Shown here one piece after another: positions 26,718 to 36,510 of a DNA stretch of 64,000 nt. Each line of letters opens with the position of its first letter. Position 1 is the stretch's first letter. Source of the DNA: DATDIC01 sp963777625 (lineage in GTDB: Bacteria > Pseudomonadota > Alphaproteobacteria > Acetobacterales > Acetobacteraceae); NCBI GenBank assembly GCA_963777625.1, contig CAVZRO010000015.1, positions 62,001-126,000 of the forward strand, in the 5' to 3' direction. Under the pieces are notes generated by a model. The model did no database searches, had not been told where the DNA came from, and saw nothing but the letters and a program-made list of their open reading frames with translations. A program made the translations under genes and the position numbers.

Positions 26718-26813
26718 ATGCCATACAAGTTCAATGAGGGGCGCCGTCACAAATTCCGCAAGGCGAGATACCGAGTGACGAATTGGCCAGACGACGAATT
26801 GGCCAGACTATGA
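26718..26813 (+). pseudogene. IS5-type transposase remnant (first 31 codons)
   Basis: The short frame MPYKFNEGRRHKFRKARYRV followed by TNWP resembles the very start of IS5-family transposases (consensus like H-K-I-P-K-x-R-Y-R-V-x-N-W-P). After NWPDDELARL it stops at TGA, and no DDE core follows. The stop lies within or just after a perfect 16-base tandem duplication (26777-26808), which may have caused the break. The rest of the gap from 26600 to 26921 shows nothing else I can name. Confidence 0.55.
26777..26808. repeat. Perfect 16-base tandem duplication
   Basis: GACGAATTGGCCAGAC occurs twice head to tail with no mismatch, inside the IS5-type transposase remnant. It may reflect slippage, a repair scar, or an insertion/excision footprint. 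Confidence 0.8.
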
Positions 26814-26921
26814 TGCTGCACACGGCAGCGTATCGCGTGCTTACGGCAACCCCCATCGACCAGTTCCTCTGGTCGGCGCGGCTGGAGAGCGTGGTGGTGT
26901 TCGGAAGGTAGCTGATCTGCA

Positions 26922-27921
26922 TTATTGCCCGTGCGTCCGGCGTTTCTGCAGATTGTCCAGATAGACCACCCCGGCAATCAGCAGCCCTTCGATCACCATC
27001 TGCCAGAACGAGTTCACCCCCAGCAGATTGGCGCCGTTGCCGATTGTCGTGAACAGCACCGCGCCGATGAAGCATCCCACCACCGTACCGCGGCCGCCGA
27101 ACAGGCTCGCGCCACCCACCACGGCGGCGGCGATCGCCTGCAACTCAGACCCGTAGCCGGCGTTCGGGTTGCCCATGGTCAGCCGCGCCACCAGCAACAT
27201 TCCCGACACTGTCGCGAACACCGCCGACAGCCCGTACGCCACCAACGTCACCTTCGTGACATTGATGCCGACCCGTCGCGCCGCCTCGATATTGCTACCG
27301 AGCGCGTACAGTGTACCGCCCTAGCCGCGTCGCCGCCAGCAGGTAGTGTGATACCACGGCGAAGCCCAGCATGATCACGAACATGGTGGGGATGCCGAGC
27401 ACCGAGGTATTCGCCACTAACCCCAACGAAGGCGGCATTCCCGAGACGGTCATGCCGCCGGAGACCAGCATGGTCAGGCCGCGGAACCCTTGCAGTCCGG
27501 CGAGCGTGACAATGAAAGCCGGGATTCCCAGGCGGTCGATGGCCAATCCGTTCATCACGCCGATCAACGCGCCCAGCAGCAGCACCAGCACAATCGCGGC
27601 GAACACGTTCATGCCGCCCGCCAACGACAGCGCGAACACCACCCCGGTCAGCCCGGCGACTGACCCCACTGATAGATCGATGCCGGCGGTAATGATCGTG
27701 AACAGCTCTCCGTAGGCGATGACCGCATCGACGGAGACCTGCCGCATGATATTGAAAATATTGCCGGTGGTCAGGAAATACGGCGAGGCGATGGCCAGCG
27801 CGATCCATAGCAGCACGGTGCACCCGGCAACCCAGGTCTCCACCGGCAGATTATGGCGGAGACCGATTTTCGGCTCCTGTTCAGGAGCAACGGTGCGGTC
27901 CGACGTGGTCGCGCTGGCCAT
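26922..27921 (-). pseudogene. Sugar ABC transporter permease (RbsC type), frameshifted
   Basis: Inner-membrane permease of a CUT2-type ABC importer. The N-terminal frame (27921 to 27295) has the classic block ELFTIITAGIDLSVGSVAGL and the C-terminal frame (27251 to 26922) has AIAAAVVGGASLFGGRGTV. An extra base near 27315 splits them: removing it turns GRYTVRAR-stop into GRTLYALGSNIEAARRVGIN, the normal family text. The total fits 332 residues plus one base. It is the last gene of an ATPase, binding protein, permease operon. Since everything else is intact I favour a sequencing error. Confidence 0.87.
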
Positions 27922-27935
27922 TCGCGGTCAGCCGC

Positions 27936-28937
27936 TCAGTCGCCGAGATATGGCGTCAGTTGATACTTCTTGGGGTCCAGCAATCCAGCCATCGCCGGAC
28001 TGTCGATATTTGCCTTGGTTACCACATGCACGCCGGAATCGACGAATTTCGGGAACACCACGCCCTTCGAGGCGGCCAGCCCGTACCAAACGCCGGCGTA
28101 GCCCATCATGAACGGGTTCTGCACGATCAGCCCATCCAGGTTGCCGTTGCGCACGAAGCTGATCTCCTGGTCCGAGGTATCGAATGCCACCGCGCAGAGC
28201 TTCGATCCCAGATTCTTCTCCTGGATCGCACGGCCGGCGCCATCGCCTTCCAGCTCGTTGTCGGCGAAGATGCCGACCAGGTCGGGATGCCGGGTCAGAA
28301 TATCCTCCGCGTCCGACAGCGCCCGCGCCGGATCGTTGTTGCCGACCCGGTGCTCGACGATCTGCAATCCAGGATGCTTCTTGAGCTGCTCGACGAACCC
28401 CTGGTCGCGGTCGTTCAGCGACTGCGCGCCGGCCAGGGCGGTCATGTAGGCCACCTTGCCTTCCTCCTTGCCGGTGCGCGCCTTCACGCAGGCGGCCACT
28501 TCATCCGCGGCTTTTTCGCCGCCAGTCACGTTGTTGGTCGCCAGGAACGTCACGTATTTGTCGGTATTCGCATTGGAGTCGATCACGATCACCGGTATGC
28601 CGGCCGCGGTTGCGTTGGCGATCGGCTGGGCCAGCGCCTGGGCGTTGGTGGCCGCGATCACGATGGCAGTGGGCTTGGAGGCGATGGCGTTCTCCATCAC
28701 CGACACCTCCCCCGCCACATCGGTTTCCGCCTGCGCGCCGAGCTTGGAGATCGGCACATTGAGCACCTTGGAGGCCGCGTCGGCGCCGTCGAACACGGTG
28801 GCCCAGTATTGCGACGTGGTGGCTTTCACGATCACCACGATGCGCGCGTTTCCACCACCGGCCTGGGCATAGGCCGCCCCGTGCGGGACGAATCCCAGGC
28901 TTAGAACGGCGGTGGCCGCCAACAACGCTTTCTGCAT
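27936..28937 (-). CDS. Sugar ABC transporter periplasmic binding protein
   Basis: A 333-residue periplasmic binding protein of the RbsB/Peripla_BP_4 type. Signal peptide MQKALLAATAVLSLGFVPHG with cleavage near AYAQA; typical words are ENAIASKPTAIVIAATN, GIPVIVIDSNAN, DLVGIFADNELEGDGAGRA and LIVQNPFMMGYAGV. A strong GGGAGGAG site precedes the ATG. It lies between the ATPase and permease genes of the same importer. The sugar cannot be told from sequence. Confidence 0.9.
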   Translation of the reverse strand: MQKALLAATAVLSLGFVPHGAAYAQAGGGNARIVVIVKATTSQYWATVFDGADAASKVLNVPISKLGAQAETDVAGEVSVMENAIASKPTAIVIAATNAQALAQPIANATAAGIPVIVIDSNANTDKYVTFLATNNVTGGEKAADEVAACVKARTGKEEGKVAYMTALAGAQSLNDRDQGFVEQLKKHPGLQIVEHRVGNNDPARALSDAEDILTRHPDLVGIFADNELEGDGAGRAIQEKNLGSKLCAVAFDTSDQEISFVRNGNLDGLIVQNPFMMGYAGVWYGLAASKGVVFPKFVDSGVHVVTKANIDSPAMAGLLDPKKYQLTPYLGD

Positions 28938-28963
28938 ATGCTCCTCCCGTTTATGGTGTCGTC

Positions 28964-29728
28964 CTACGCTGCGACCGGCTCGGTCGTCTCGCTGAACCCG
29001 GTCATGTATTTGATCAGTTCCTGCTGCGTTGTTGAGCCGGCGGCTATGGTATGGACGATACGTCCGCGATACATCACCGCGACCCGGTCGGCGACCTCAA
29101 GTATCTCAATGAGGTTGTGACCGATATAGATCACCCCGACGCCCTCAGAGGCGAGCCGCCGCGCGAGCTGAATCACATGCTCGCGCTCCATCACCGCCAG
29201 CGCGGCCGTGGGCTCGTCCAGGATCACCACCTTCGCCTGCCAATAGAGCGCGCGGGCAATCGCCACCGCCTGCCGTTGTCCGCCGGACAGGCGGGAAACG
29301 GTCCGTGCCCGGACCGGAATGCGGCTCTCGATCCGTCGCAGCAGAGATTCGGTCTCGACCCGGATCGTCCGGTTATCGATCATAGGCAGGATGCCGAGCC
29401 AGCGCCGCACAGGTTCCCGGCCCAGAAAAATGTTGGCGCCCACGGAAAGCTCATCGGCCAGTGCGAGGTCCTGGTACACCGTCTCGATGCCGAGCCGGCG
29501 AGCGTCGGCCGGAGTGTGCAGATCCAGCCGCTCTCCGTTCAGCCGGATGATTCCGGTGTCGGCCCGATACACGCCGGCGATATGCTTGATCAGGGTCGAT
29601 TTGCCGGCACCATTATCGCCGACCACCGCCAGCACCTCGCCGGGGTTCAGCGACAGATCGACGCCGCGCAGCACGCTGATCGGGCCGAAGTTCTTATGCA
29701 GACCCTCGATGTCCAGCAGCGCCGGCAC
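28964..29728 (-). CDS. Sugar ABC transporter ATP-binding protein
   Basis: A single-domain ATPase of 254 residues for the importer encoded downstream. Walker A GDNGAGKST, signature LSGGQRQAVAIARAL, Walker B VVILDEPTAAL and the switch histidine (YIGHNLIEI) are all present. The start is a GTG at 29728 behind GGGGAGGA. Unlike RbsA or XylG, which carry two ATPase domains, it is half-size, as in fructose-type (FrcA) systems. First gene of the three-gene operon. Confidence 0.92.
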   Translation of the reverse strand: MPALLDIEGLHKNFGPISVLRGVDLSLNPGEVLAVVGDNGAGKSTLIKHIAGVYRADTGIIRLNGERLDLHTPADARRLGIETVYQDLALADELSVGANIFLGREPVRRWLGILPMIDNRTIRVETESLLRRIESRIPVRARTVSRLSGGQRQAVAIARALYWQAKVVILDEPTAALAVMEREHVIQLARRLASEGVGVIYIGHNLIEILEVADRVAVMYRGRIVHTIAAGSTTQQELIKYMTGFSETTEPVAA

Positions 29729-29906
29729 GGTCCTCCCCTTTATCTTTCATTGGGTTCACTAGAAGCGAGCCCCGTTCCCACGTCAATCGCGGTGCGTGAC
29801 AGGGCAATTTGTTTACCACTCCGCTTGGCGGAGAGGCCGGTTTGCGACGCAAAAACGGGCGAGTTGCGGCCGCTACCGCGTGCGCCCGCTATGCAGGCGA
29901 CCTCTC

Positions 29907-30515
29907 TCATCCGGTGGGCAAGGCCGCGCCAAGGCGCCGGCGCAGCCGGGTGATCCGCCCGACCGCCGCCAGCCGCCGGTCCAGGAAGCCCAGTGTCGCC
30001 GCATCGTCCTCGCTGGTGTCACGCAGCCAGTAAAGCAGCGTCGTCGAATACACCCCGACAAGGATCGCACGCTTGGTGTACCAGGAAAAATCCGCCGAAC
30101 GGTCCCCCGCAGCATGCCAGATGGCGTCAACCGTGCGTGCGGTGCAACGGGCGGCAATCCCCGCCCGTCGCGGCAGCGCCAGTGCCGCCAGCGCGCGCCG
30201 GATCGCCTCCTTGTAAGGGCGGTTCTGCACCAGCCGCAGCACCAGCACGGCCCGGACCCGCGCCGGGGTGCGCATATCGCCCAGGGCAAGCTGAGCCGCG
30301 CCCGCTTCCATCCGTCGGTCAGCCAGATCGCAGAACGCCTCGATCATGTCAGACGGACCGCCGGGAAACAGTATCTCGGCATCCCGCTCATCTCCGCCCG
30401 CCGCTGCCAGGCCTGTGCGCAGGGCCCGCCAGGTCCAGCCATCGAACGGCACGTTAGGCAGCATCGCCACGATTGCCGCGTCGCGTGCATCGCTGCGCTC
30501 AGGCGGCCGGGTCAT
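29907..30515 (-). CDS. COQ9 family ubiquinone biosynthesis protein
   Basis: A 202-residue COQ9-type protein. COQ9 is a lipid-binding partner of the COQ7 hydroxylase in ubiquinone synthesis, and its bacterial distribution is mostly alphaproteobacterial, which supports the host assignment. Motifs: DAAIVAMLPNVPFDGWTWRA, AEILFPGGPSDMIEAF, and the C-terminal RAILVGVYSTTLLYWLRDTSED. The ATG overlaps the stop of peptide deformylase (ATGA), so the two are translationally coupled. Confidence 0.88.
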   Translation of the reverse strand: MTRPPERSDARDAAIVAMLPNVPFDGWTWRALRTGLAAAGGDERDAEILFPGGPSDMIEAFCDLADRRMEAGAAQLALGDMRTPARVRAVLVLRLVQNRPYKEAIRRALAALALPRRAGIAARCTARTVDAIWHAAGDRSADFSWYTKRAILVGVYSTTLLYWLRDTSEDDAATLGFLDRRLAAVGRITRLRRRLGAALPTG

Positions 30516-31069
30516 TCTTTTGCCGGCTCCGCGCCGCCGCCCGTGCTCATGAGGCGAGCGAGTTCCTCGTTGAACCCGAACAGCCGAAAATCCGTCATGC
30601 GCATCGGATACAAGATCCCATCCAGATGGTCGTATTCATGCTGAACGACTCCGGCATGGAAGCCCGCCACCGTGCGTTCGATCTGCCGGCCGTCGAGATC
30701 CACGCCGCGATAGCGGATGCGCGGCGCACGCGGGACAGCAGCGCGCAGCCCGGGGATCGACAGACACCCTTCCCAGCGGAGCACGCGATCGTCCGACAAC
30801 AGCTCAATTTCTGGATTGACCAGCACGGAGTTGCCAATCGGCATGTCCTCGGGGTCGTCGCTTTTGCGCTCCCCAGGGACGCGGAACACGAACATTCGCA
30901 GCGGCACATGGACCTGCGGGGCCGCGAGCCCCACACCAGGGGCATCCTCCATCGTCTCCATCATATCGGCTGCCAGCCGACGGATCTCCGGTGCGCCGGG
31001 GTCTAGCACCGTGTCGCAGCGGCGCACCAGCACCGGGTGTCCCATGCGGGCGATCTTCAGAATGGCCAT
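30512..31069 (-). CDS. def: Peptide deformylase
   Basis: Metalloenzyme removing the formyl group from nascent proteins. All three motifs are present: GVGLAAPQ, EGCLSIPG and QHEYDHLDG, which together supply the Cys and two His metal ligands and the catalytic Glu. I start at the ATG at 31069 (MAILKIARMGHPVL, GGAGAT upstream), giving 185 residues; an upstream in-frame start lacks support. The usual partner fmt is not adjacent; COQ9 follows instead. Confidence 0.93.
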   Translation of the reverse strand: MAILKIARMGHPVLVRRCDTVLDPGAPEIRRLAADMMETMEDAPGVGLAAPQVHVPLRMFVFRVPGERKSDDPEDMPIGNSVLVNPEIELLSDDRVLRWEGCLSIPGLRAAVPRAPRIRYRGVDLDGRQIERTVAGFHAGVVQHEYDHLDGILYPMRMTDFRLFGFNEELARLMSTGGGAEPAKE

Positions 31070-31293
31070 GACATCTCCGTGCGTGGGCGGCCGGACGTAG
31101 TTCGCCAGAGACGGAACAAGGCGCGACTCGCTGCCGCGCACAAGCCCCCGGCGGCCGGAATTACGTTTGGCGGACAGACCGGTGCATGGTATAGCGCCCG
31201 GCCTGCGTGGGGGGTCCCCGCGTCAGGAACCCAAACGCGTCTTTATCGCTGCTGACCGGCAGGAGCGAGCGAACGAAAGGAGCAGGCGGCCAA

Positions 31294-31497
31294 GTGCAAG
31301 TTCTGGTGCGTGACAACAATGTCGATCAGGCGCTCAAGGCGCTCAAGAAGAAGATGCAGAGGGAAGGAATCTTCCGGGAAATGAAGCTGCGGCGCCACTA
31401 CGAGAAACCCTCTGAGCGGCGCGCCCGCGAAGCCGCGGAAGCAGTCCGCCGCGCGCGCAAGCTGGAACGCAAGCGGGTCGAGCGAGAGGGTTTTTGA
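31294..31497 (+). CDS. rpsU: 30S ribosomal protein S21
   Basis: Small basic ribosomal protein of 67 residues beginning VQVLVRDNNVDQALKALKKK and ending in an Arg/Lys-rich helix (AVRRARKLERKRVEREGF). The GTG start at 31294, with GGAGCAGG upstream, fits the family start exactly. It stands alone between peptide deformylase (divergent) and an MFS transporter (convergent). Confidence 0.95.
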   Translation: MQVLVRDNNVDQALKALKKKMQREGIFREMKLRRHYEKPSERRAREAAEAVRRARKLERKRVEREGF

Positions 31498-31594
31498 TCC
31501 GGCTTCCGGCGCCCTCCGCGTGGCTGAATAGCCTTTCGAGAAACCTGTTCCGCCGGTCTAAAAGCCTCGGCGGCGGCGCAATTACGCCGTCCGC

Positions 31595-32827
31595 CTAGGC
31601 GTCGCTCATCGCTGTTCCACCGACCGCCGATCGCCGCTTCGGCCCTGTTTCCGACACCAGCAGCCCGACCAGCAACGTGCCCAGCGCGCCCGCGGCTGCC
31701 AGTGACAGAAAGGCCGGAATGTGCCCAGCCGTATCAGTAATCCATCCTCCCATTGCCGTGCTGAGTGTCGCCCCACCCGCCACGCACAGCCCAAAAACCC
31801 CCATGCATAAATTGAAATGGCCCCGATCCCGCGTCAGGTCGGCGGCAATCAGCGGCAGCATCACGCCGAACACTGCCGCGCTGATCCCGCTGATCGACTG
31901 ACCTGCCACCAGCAGCAACGGGCCAGGCAGGAACGCCAGCAGCAGGCCGCGCACCGGCAAAGCGCCCCAGCCCATCAAAAGGATCGGCCGGCGTCCCCAC
32001 GTATTCGCGCGGCGTCCGACCCATGGCGAGGCGACCGCGACGACCGCCTGCGGTACCACGATGCAGGCGGCGATGATCAGATTGGCGCCATCGCCCGCTG
32101 TCTTGGTCACCTGCGCGGCGGCCAGGGGCAGCATTGCCGCGTTGGAGAGATGGAACAGAAATGCACAGATGCCGAATGTCACCAGTCGGCGGTCGAAGAA
32201 CAGCCGGCGCAATCCGATCCAGTCCGGCCCGCTCCTAATCGCCGGTGGGAAGGCTGCGGCGCCCGGCGCAATGCCCCAGAGGGCCAGCAGCGCCGGAACG
32301 CCGAGGGCGGCGGTCAGCCAAAACACCGATGAGCTGGACAGATAGGTCCCGATCCCACCCATTACCCCCGCCGCCAGCCCATTGCCGATCGACGCGAAGG
32401 AGGCGTTCCGGCCCAGCCGCTCCCCCAATGCCGCGTGACCCACCAGACGCAGGCTGATCGCCGCAATTGCCGGCGTGATTACACTACTCGCGAAGCCATG
32501 CAGGATTTCCGCCACCAGGACGGGGAGCTGATATGGCAGCACGGCCAGCATCAAAGCGGCGCCGATTACCGCCACGATCCCGATTGCCGCCGCGGCCCGC
32601 TTGTTGCGCACCGAATCAACGAAAGCGCCCGCCGGCACCTGGCTTACGACCGAGGTGATGGTGCCAAGGCTGAGTGCCAGTCCGATTTCCACCTCGGTCC
32701 ATTTGTGCGTGGTCAAATAGACGGCGACGAACGGGCCGAAGCCGGTCTGAACGTCGGCAATGAAGAAATTGACCAGATCGAGTGCCCGCAGGCTTCGCCT
32801 CGACGGGAGCGAACCGTCACGTGGCAT
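31595..32827 (-). CDS. MFS transporter
   Basis: A 410-residue major facilitator protein with about twelve membrane helices. The N-terminal half carries the loop region VPAGAFVDSVRNKRAAA, the C-terminal half the equivalent WVGRRANTWGRRPILL. The opening LDLVNFFIADVQTGFGPFVAVYLT is typical of a subgroup of uncharacterised bacterial exporters. Substrate unknown. It lies downstream of the PRC-barrel gene and EamA gene on the same strand, with short gaps. Confidence 0.85.
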   Translation of the reverse strand: MPRDGSLPSRRSLRALDLVNFFIADVQTGFGPFVAVYLTTHKWTEVEIGLALSLGTITSVVSQVPAGAFVDSVRNKRAAAAIGIVAVIGAALMLAVLPYQLPVLVAEILHGFASSVITPAIAAISLRLVGHAALGERLGRNASFASIGNGLAAGVMGGIGTYLSSSSVFWLTAALGVPALLALWGIAPGAAAFPPAIRSGPDWIGLRRLFFDRRLVTFGICAFLFHLSNAAMLPLAAAQVTKTAGDGANLIIAACIVVPQAVVAVASPWVGRRANTWGRRPILLMGWGALPVRGLLLAFLPGPLLLVAGQSISGISAAVFGVMLPLIAADLTRDRGHFNLCMGVFGLCVAGGATLSTAMGGWITDTAGHIPAFLSLAAAGALGTLLVGLLVSETGPKRRSAVGGTAMSDA

Positions 32828-32831
32828 CGTG

Positions 32832-33368
32832 CTACGGTGAGGTGGAGTGCGTCGCGCCGGCTGGTGATTGCGCCACCGGCGCGGCTTGGTTGGGTGGTAT
32901 GGCGGCCCCCGGAGTACCGGGCGGGGGCTCCCATGGCGCCACCACGACGGCTGCCGGCTTGCTTTCGCCCTTATAGCTGGGCGCCGCCTTTATCTGGGCC
33001 GGCATCAGGTCCAGCACGATCGGATATTTCGCGTCGCCCGGATTGAAGTGCAGCGTGTTCCAATGGACGGCGATTTTACGGCTGCCGACACCGAGAAATC
33101 CGCCAAAATCGATGACCGCTGCTTCCGGGACGCCATCCTTGTTCACCAGCACGTCCACCAAACGCCCCAGCGCCGTGCCCAGTGGTCCGACCACCTCCTG
33201 ACCGAGCACGGCCACCACCTTGTCAGGCGAGATGCTGAAGACGGGTATCTCGCCCATGGTTCCCTTCGCCTGCTCGGAAGCGGGTGATGTGGCCGGGGCG
33301 GGGGGTTCCTTCGGTGTGGGCTCCGGCCCGGCCGCTATCAGCACGCCCGCCAGCAGCGCCAGAAGCAT
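32832..33368 (-). CDS. Exported PRC-barrel domain protein
   Basis: From the ATG at 33368 (MLLALLAGVLIAAGPEP, with GGAGGGG upstream) this is a 178-residue exported protein: signal peptide, proline-rich linker, a PRC-barrel-like domain (VVGPLGTALGRLVDVLVNKDG, AAVIDFGGFLGVGSRKIAV) and a Pro/Ala-rich tail. An earlier ATG at 33440 overlaps the stop of the EamA gene and is an alternative start. It differs from the PRC-barrel protein at 23003-23461. Function unknown. Confidence 0.72.
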   Translation of the reverse strand: MLLALLAGVLIAAGPEPTPKEPPAPATSPASEQAKGTMGEIPVFSISPDKVVAVLGQEVVGPLGTALGRLVDVLVNKDGVPEAAVIDFGGFLGVGSRKIAVHWNTLHFNPGDAKYPIVLDLMPAQIKAAPSYKGESKPAAVVVAPWEPPPGTPGAAIPPNQAAPVAQSPAGATHSTSP

Positions 33369-33436
33369 GCGACCCCTCCGATGCCTGGCTGGGCACGGTG
33401 GCGCGTGCTGGGCGAAAAGGCCGCTCGCGATGGTAG

Positions 33437-34369
33437 TCATACCTTTTCTGCCCTGGCGATCGCGATTCGCCCGGAAGGCCAGGATGCGAGCAGGATGCCA
33501 GCCGCGATGAACGCAATCCCGATTGCGTGGTACATCCGGAACTCCTCACCCAGGAACAGCACGGCCAGGATGCTGCCGAATAGCGGCATCAGATGCATGG
33601 ACTGGCCCGCCAAGCCGGCGCCCGCCAGTTCGATCCCGCGATTGAACAGCAGATAGGCCACGAAGGAGGGGAACACGGCCACATACGCCAGGCCCAGCCA
33701 CGTGCCGGGACCACCGGTGATGCGTCCGCCCGAGGCAACCTCCCACACATAGAACGGCAATATCATGAGACACCCGATTCCCATGGTAGCGGTCAGAAAG
33801 GCCAGCGGGTGGACCGCCGGGCGGCGGCGAAAGAGCACGCAATAGACTCCGTACACGGCCATGGCGATGAGAATGATCATATCGCCCCGGTTCAGCGTGA
33901 GACGCAGCAATGTCGTCGCCGAACCACGTCCGGCGATGACGGCGACGCCGGTCAACGAGACCAGGATGCCGACGGTCTGGCGCAGGCTCGGCCGGTCGCC
34001 GAACAGGACGAAGGCCCAGATCAGGATGATCAGCGGCATCGCCGACTGCAGCAGCAGCACGTTGAGCGCCGTCGTCTTGGTCAAAGAAATATAGGACAGT
34101 GTGTTGTAGGTCGCGATGCCGGTTGCCGAGAGCAGCACCATCAGCGGCCAGTGGCGCAACAGCACGGGCAATTCGCGTCGCAGCAGCGGCCACGCAAATG
34201 GCAACGCAATCAGGAATGCACCGGTCCAGCGCCAAAACGCCAGCGTCACCGGCGGCACCATGCCGGACAAGCCCCGGCCGAGCACGATATTGCCGGCCCA
34301 CAGGAGATTGGCCAGCGCCAGGACCGGCCAGGCGGCATCCCACAGCCGCCCGGAGCGTAACCGGATCAT
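33437..34369 (-). CDS. EamA/DMT-superfamily exporter
   Basis: A 310-residue drug/metabolite transporter with about ten membrane helices in two EamA repeats (ALANLLWAGNIVLGRGLSG... and AGLAGQSMHLMPLFGSILAV LFLGEEF). Relatives export amino acids or other small metabolites. The ATG at 34369 overlaps the stop of the S9 peptidase gene (ATGA), suggesting coupled translation with it. Confidence 0.85.
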   Translation of the reverse strand: MIRLRSGRLWDAAWPVLALANLLWAGNIVLGRGLSGMVPPVTLAFWRWTGAFLIALPFAWPLLRRELPVLLRHWPLMVLLSATGIATYNTLSYISLTKTTALNVLLLQSAMPLIILIWAFVLFGDRPSLRQTVGILVSLTGVAVIAGRGSATTLLRLTLNRGDMIILIAMAVYGVYCVLFRRRPAVHPLAFLTATMGIGCLMILPFYVWEVASGGRITGGPGTWLGLAYVAVFPSFVAYLLFNRGIELAGAGLAGQSMHLMPLFGSILAVLFLGEEFRMYHAIGIAFIAAGILLASWPSGRIAIARAEKV

Positions 34370-36153
34370 TTCAGGTGTCGGCCGAAGAATGCGGCGACTG
34401 CGGCGTAGGCGCGCTGGCGGTCGTTCCGCCGAACAAAGCCGTGCCCGGCATAATCGAACACGAGATATTCAACCGGCTTTTGCCGTTCGCGCAGCGCGGT
34501 CACGAACTGCTCGCTTTCGCCGATTGGCACGCGCGGGTCGCGTGTTCCGTGCAGTACCAGTAGCGGCGCAGTGACCCGATCAACCTGATGGATCGGAGAG
34601 ATACGGTCGAACAGCTCGGAATCGCGTTCGGGGTCCCCGTATTCAGCGCCGCGGTGGCTACGCCGCCAGGGGCCGGTGCCCGCCAGCAGTGTGTTGAAGT
34701 CAGCGATGCCATAGTAATCGACGGCGGCCTTCCACAGCTCCGGATATTCGGTGACCGCCGACAGGTACCATGAACCCACCGTACGACTGGCCCATGATCC
34801 CGATTTCGGGCGGGGTCTATCGCCGGATGCGCGCGCAGCCATCGGGCGCCGGCGGCGAGGTCGGCAACGCTGTCCAGCCGCTTGCCGAGGTCGTCGCTTT
34901 GGCACCAGGCCCGCCCGTAGCCCGAGCTGCCGCGGACGTTGGGCATGAGGACGGCGAACCCCTGAGCGACCAGCATCTGCATGTCCGGGCGGAAGTTCGG
35001 ACGGGCCTGCCCGACTGGGCCGCCATGCACCCAGATCACCGATGGATAACCCCCGACCGGCGCCGGGCCGCGCGGTAATGCGAGCCAGCCGGGGATCTGC
35101 TTGCCGTCGAAGCTGTCCCACCCCACCAGCTCGAATGCCGCCAAGGAGTTGCTTGGGATGCCCGCCTCAGCGGGATCAGGGCAAAACAGCGGGCGGGCGG
35201 CTTTCCCCCGTTCCCATAACCAGATCCCGGATGGTCGGTTGGGCGCCGACAACGTGAACGCCAGCCGTAACCCATCCGGCGAGAAGGTCGGGTCTGAGAT
35301 GACCCCAAGCGGCAGGTCGAGTGTCGGCCGTTCTCCATTCATCGGGCCGACGCGCAGCACGGACCAGCCGCGATCATTCTCCACCGTCGCCAGCAGGGTC
35401 ATGTCGGGCGAGATTGCCCAGCCTTCCACGTCCCGCCCTGGCGCTTCGAACACCACGGACGGTTGGCCGCTATCCGGATCAACCCGGCATAGCCGCAGAT
35501 GATTGCTGGCCTGGTCGGTCAGGGCCAGAAGGGTGCGCCCGTCGCCTGACCAGCGGACCATCTGCCAATTGCACGGCGGCACCTGGATCGTTTGGGCCTG
35601 GCGCGTCTCCGGATCGATAACGAACAGTGACATGTCCGCGTAGCCACGATCCGCCAGTGCCGCCAACCGGGCGCCATCGGCACGCCAACCCGCCACGGTA
35701 ACGATGTGTGTGCCCTGGTACACGCACTGCCGTTCCCCGCTGCCGACGTCCTGGACGAAAATGTCGAAATCCGCCTCGCTGCGGCTGTTGGCGGCGAATG
35801 CGATCCGCGCGCCGTCGGGTGACCAGGCGCCAAAATCATGAATGACCGACGGAGCATCGGTCAGTGCCATCGAGTTCTGGTTGCCCCGGTTCCGGGTCGA
35901 TGAGCATCAACTGCTGTCGTTCGTCGCCGCCACGGTCAAAGCCATAGACCAGGCGATCATCGGTCGGCCGGCGGCGAAGAAAGGCGATTTTCTCGTCTGC
36001 AAACGTTAGCTGGCGCGCCGCGCCGGTCTCGATATCCATGACCCAAAGCTGCGCCAGACCGTTGTCGCGCAAGTGGAACAGGCGTCTGCCATCGCGCGAG
36101 AAGGCCGGCGCGGATGCCGCGCCGACACAGGCGAAATCATGTGGGGCCGGCAT
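34366..36153 (-). pseudogene. S9-family prolyl oligopeptidase-like peptidase, three frame breaks
   Basis: An N-terminal beta-propeller of TolB/PD40-like repeats (ARQLTFADEKIAFL, FGAWSPDGARIAFAANS, PTFSPDGLRLAFTLS) precedes an alpha/beta-hydrolase domain with catalytic Ser in GQSYGG, Asp in HGTRDPRVP and His in YAGHGF. The start is the ATG at 36153 behind GCAGGAGGAAACGC. Three single extra bases break the frame: in CCCC at 35884-35887, in TTT at 34804-34806 and in GG at 34764-34765 (plus-strand letters). Removing all three gives one continuous protein of about 594 residues with an intact triad. Three independent homopolymer insertions in one good gene point strongly to sequencing error. Confidence 0.85.
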
Positions 36154-36510
36154 GCGTTTCCTCCTGCGGGAGAGGTCGCTAGTACCTCGCTCGGATGGTT
36201 CTGGCCAGTTGCCCATGTCGCTTTTCGCCGGCCAGGCGAGCTGCTCGCCGTCCCAAGCGGGCAAAGCGTGCGCTGAACGCGGCGTTGCAAGCCTATGTGG
36301 AGGAACGACCGGCTGGCGTCGTCGTCGCTCCAAGCGCGGCTCCCGTCCCCGGCGCCCCGCCGGAACGCCGGAGGCGCTATCGATGCATCTTCGGACAGCG
36401 CCGCTCGCCTCTTTTCGTGCCGATCACGAACCTCTAATCTGCCTTATGGGTGCACCTCGGCAATATGTCGCGCAAGCATCCATCTCGAATGAGCCAGCAA
36501 CGGACGCGCC
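36154..36510. other. Intergenic region, nothing recognised
   Basis: About 360 bases between the divergent S9 peptidase and small exported-protein genes. Open frames here have no start site or family likeness. Both promoters are expected in this region, but I cannot point to them. Confidence 0.4.
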
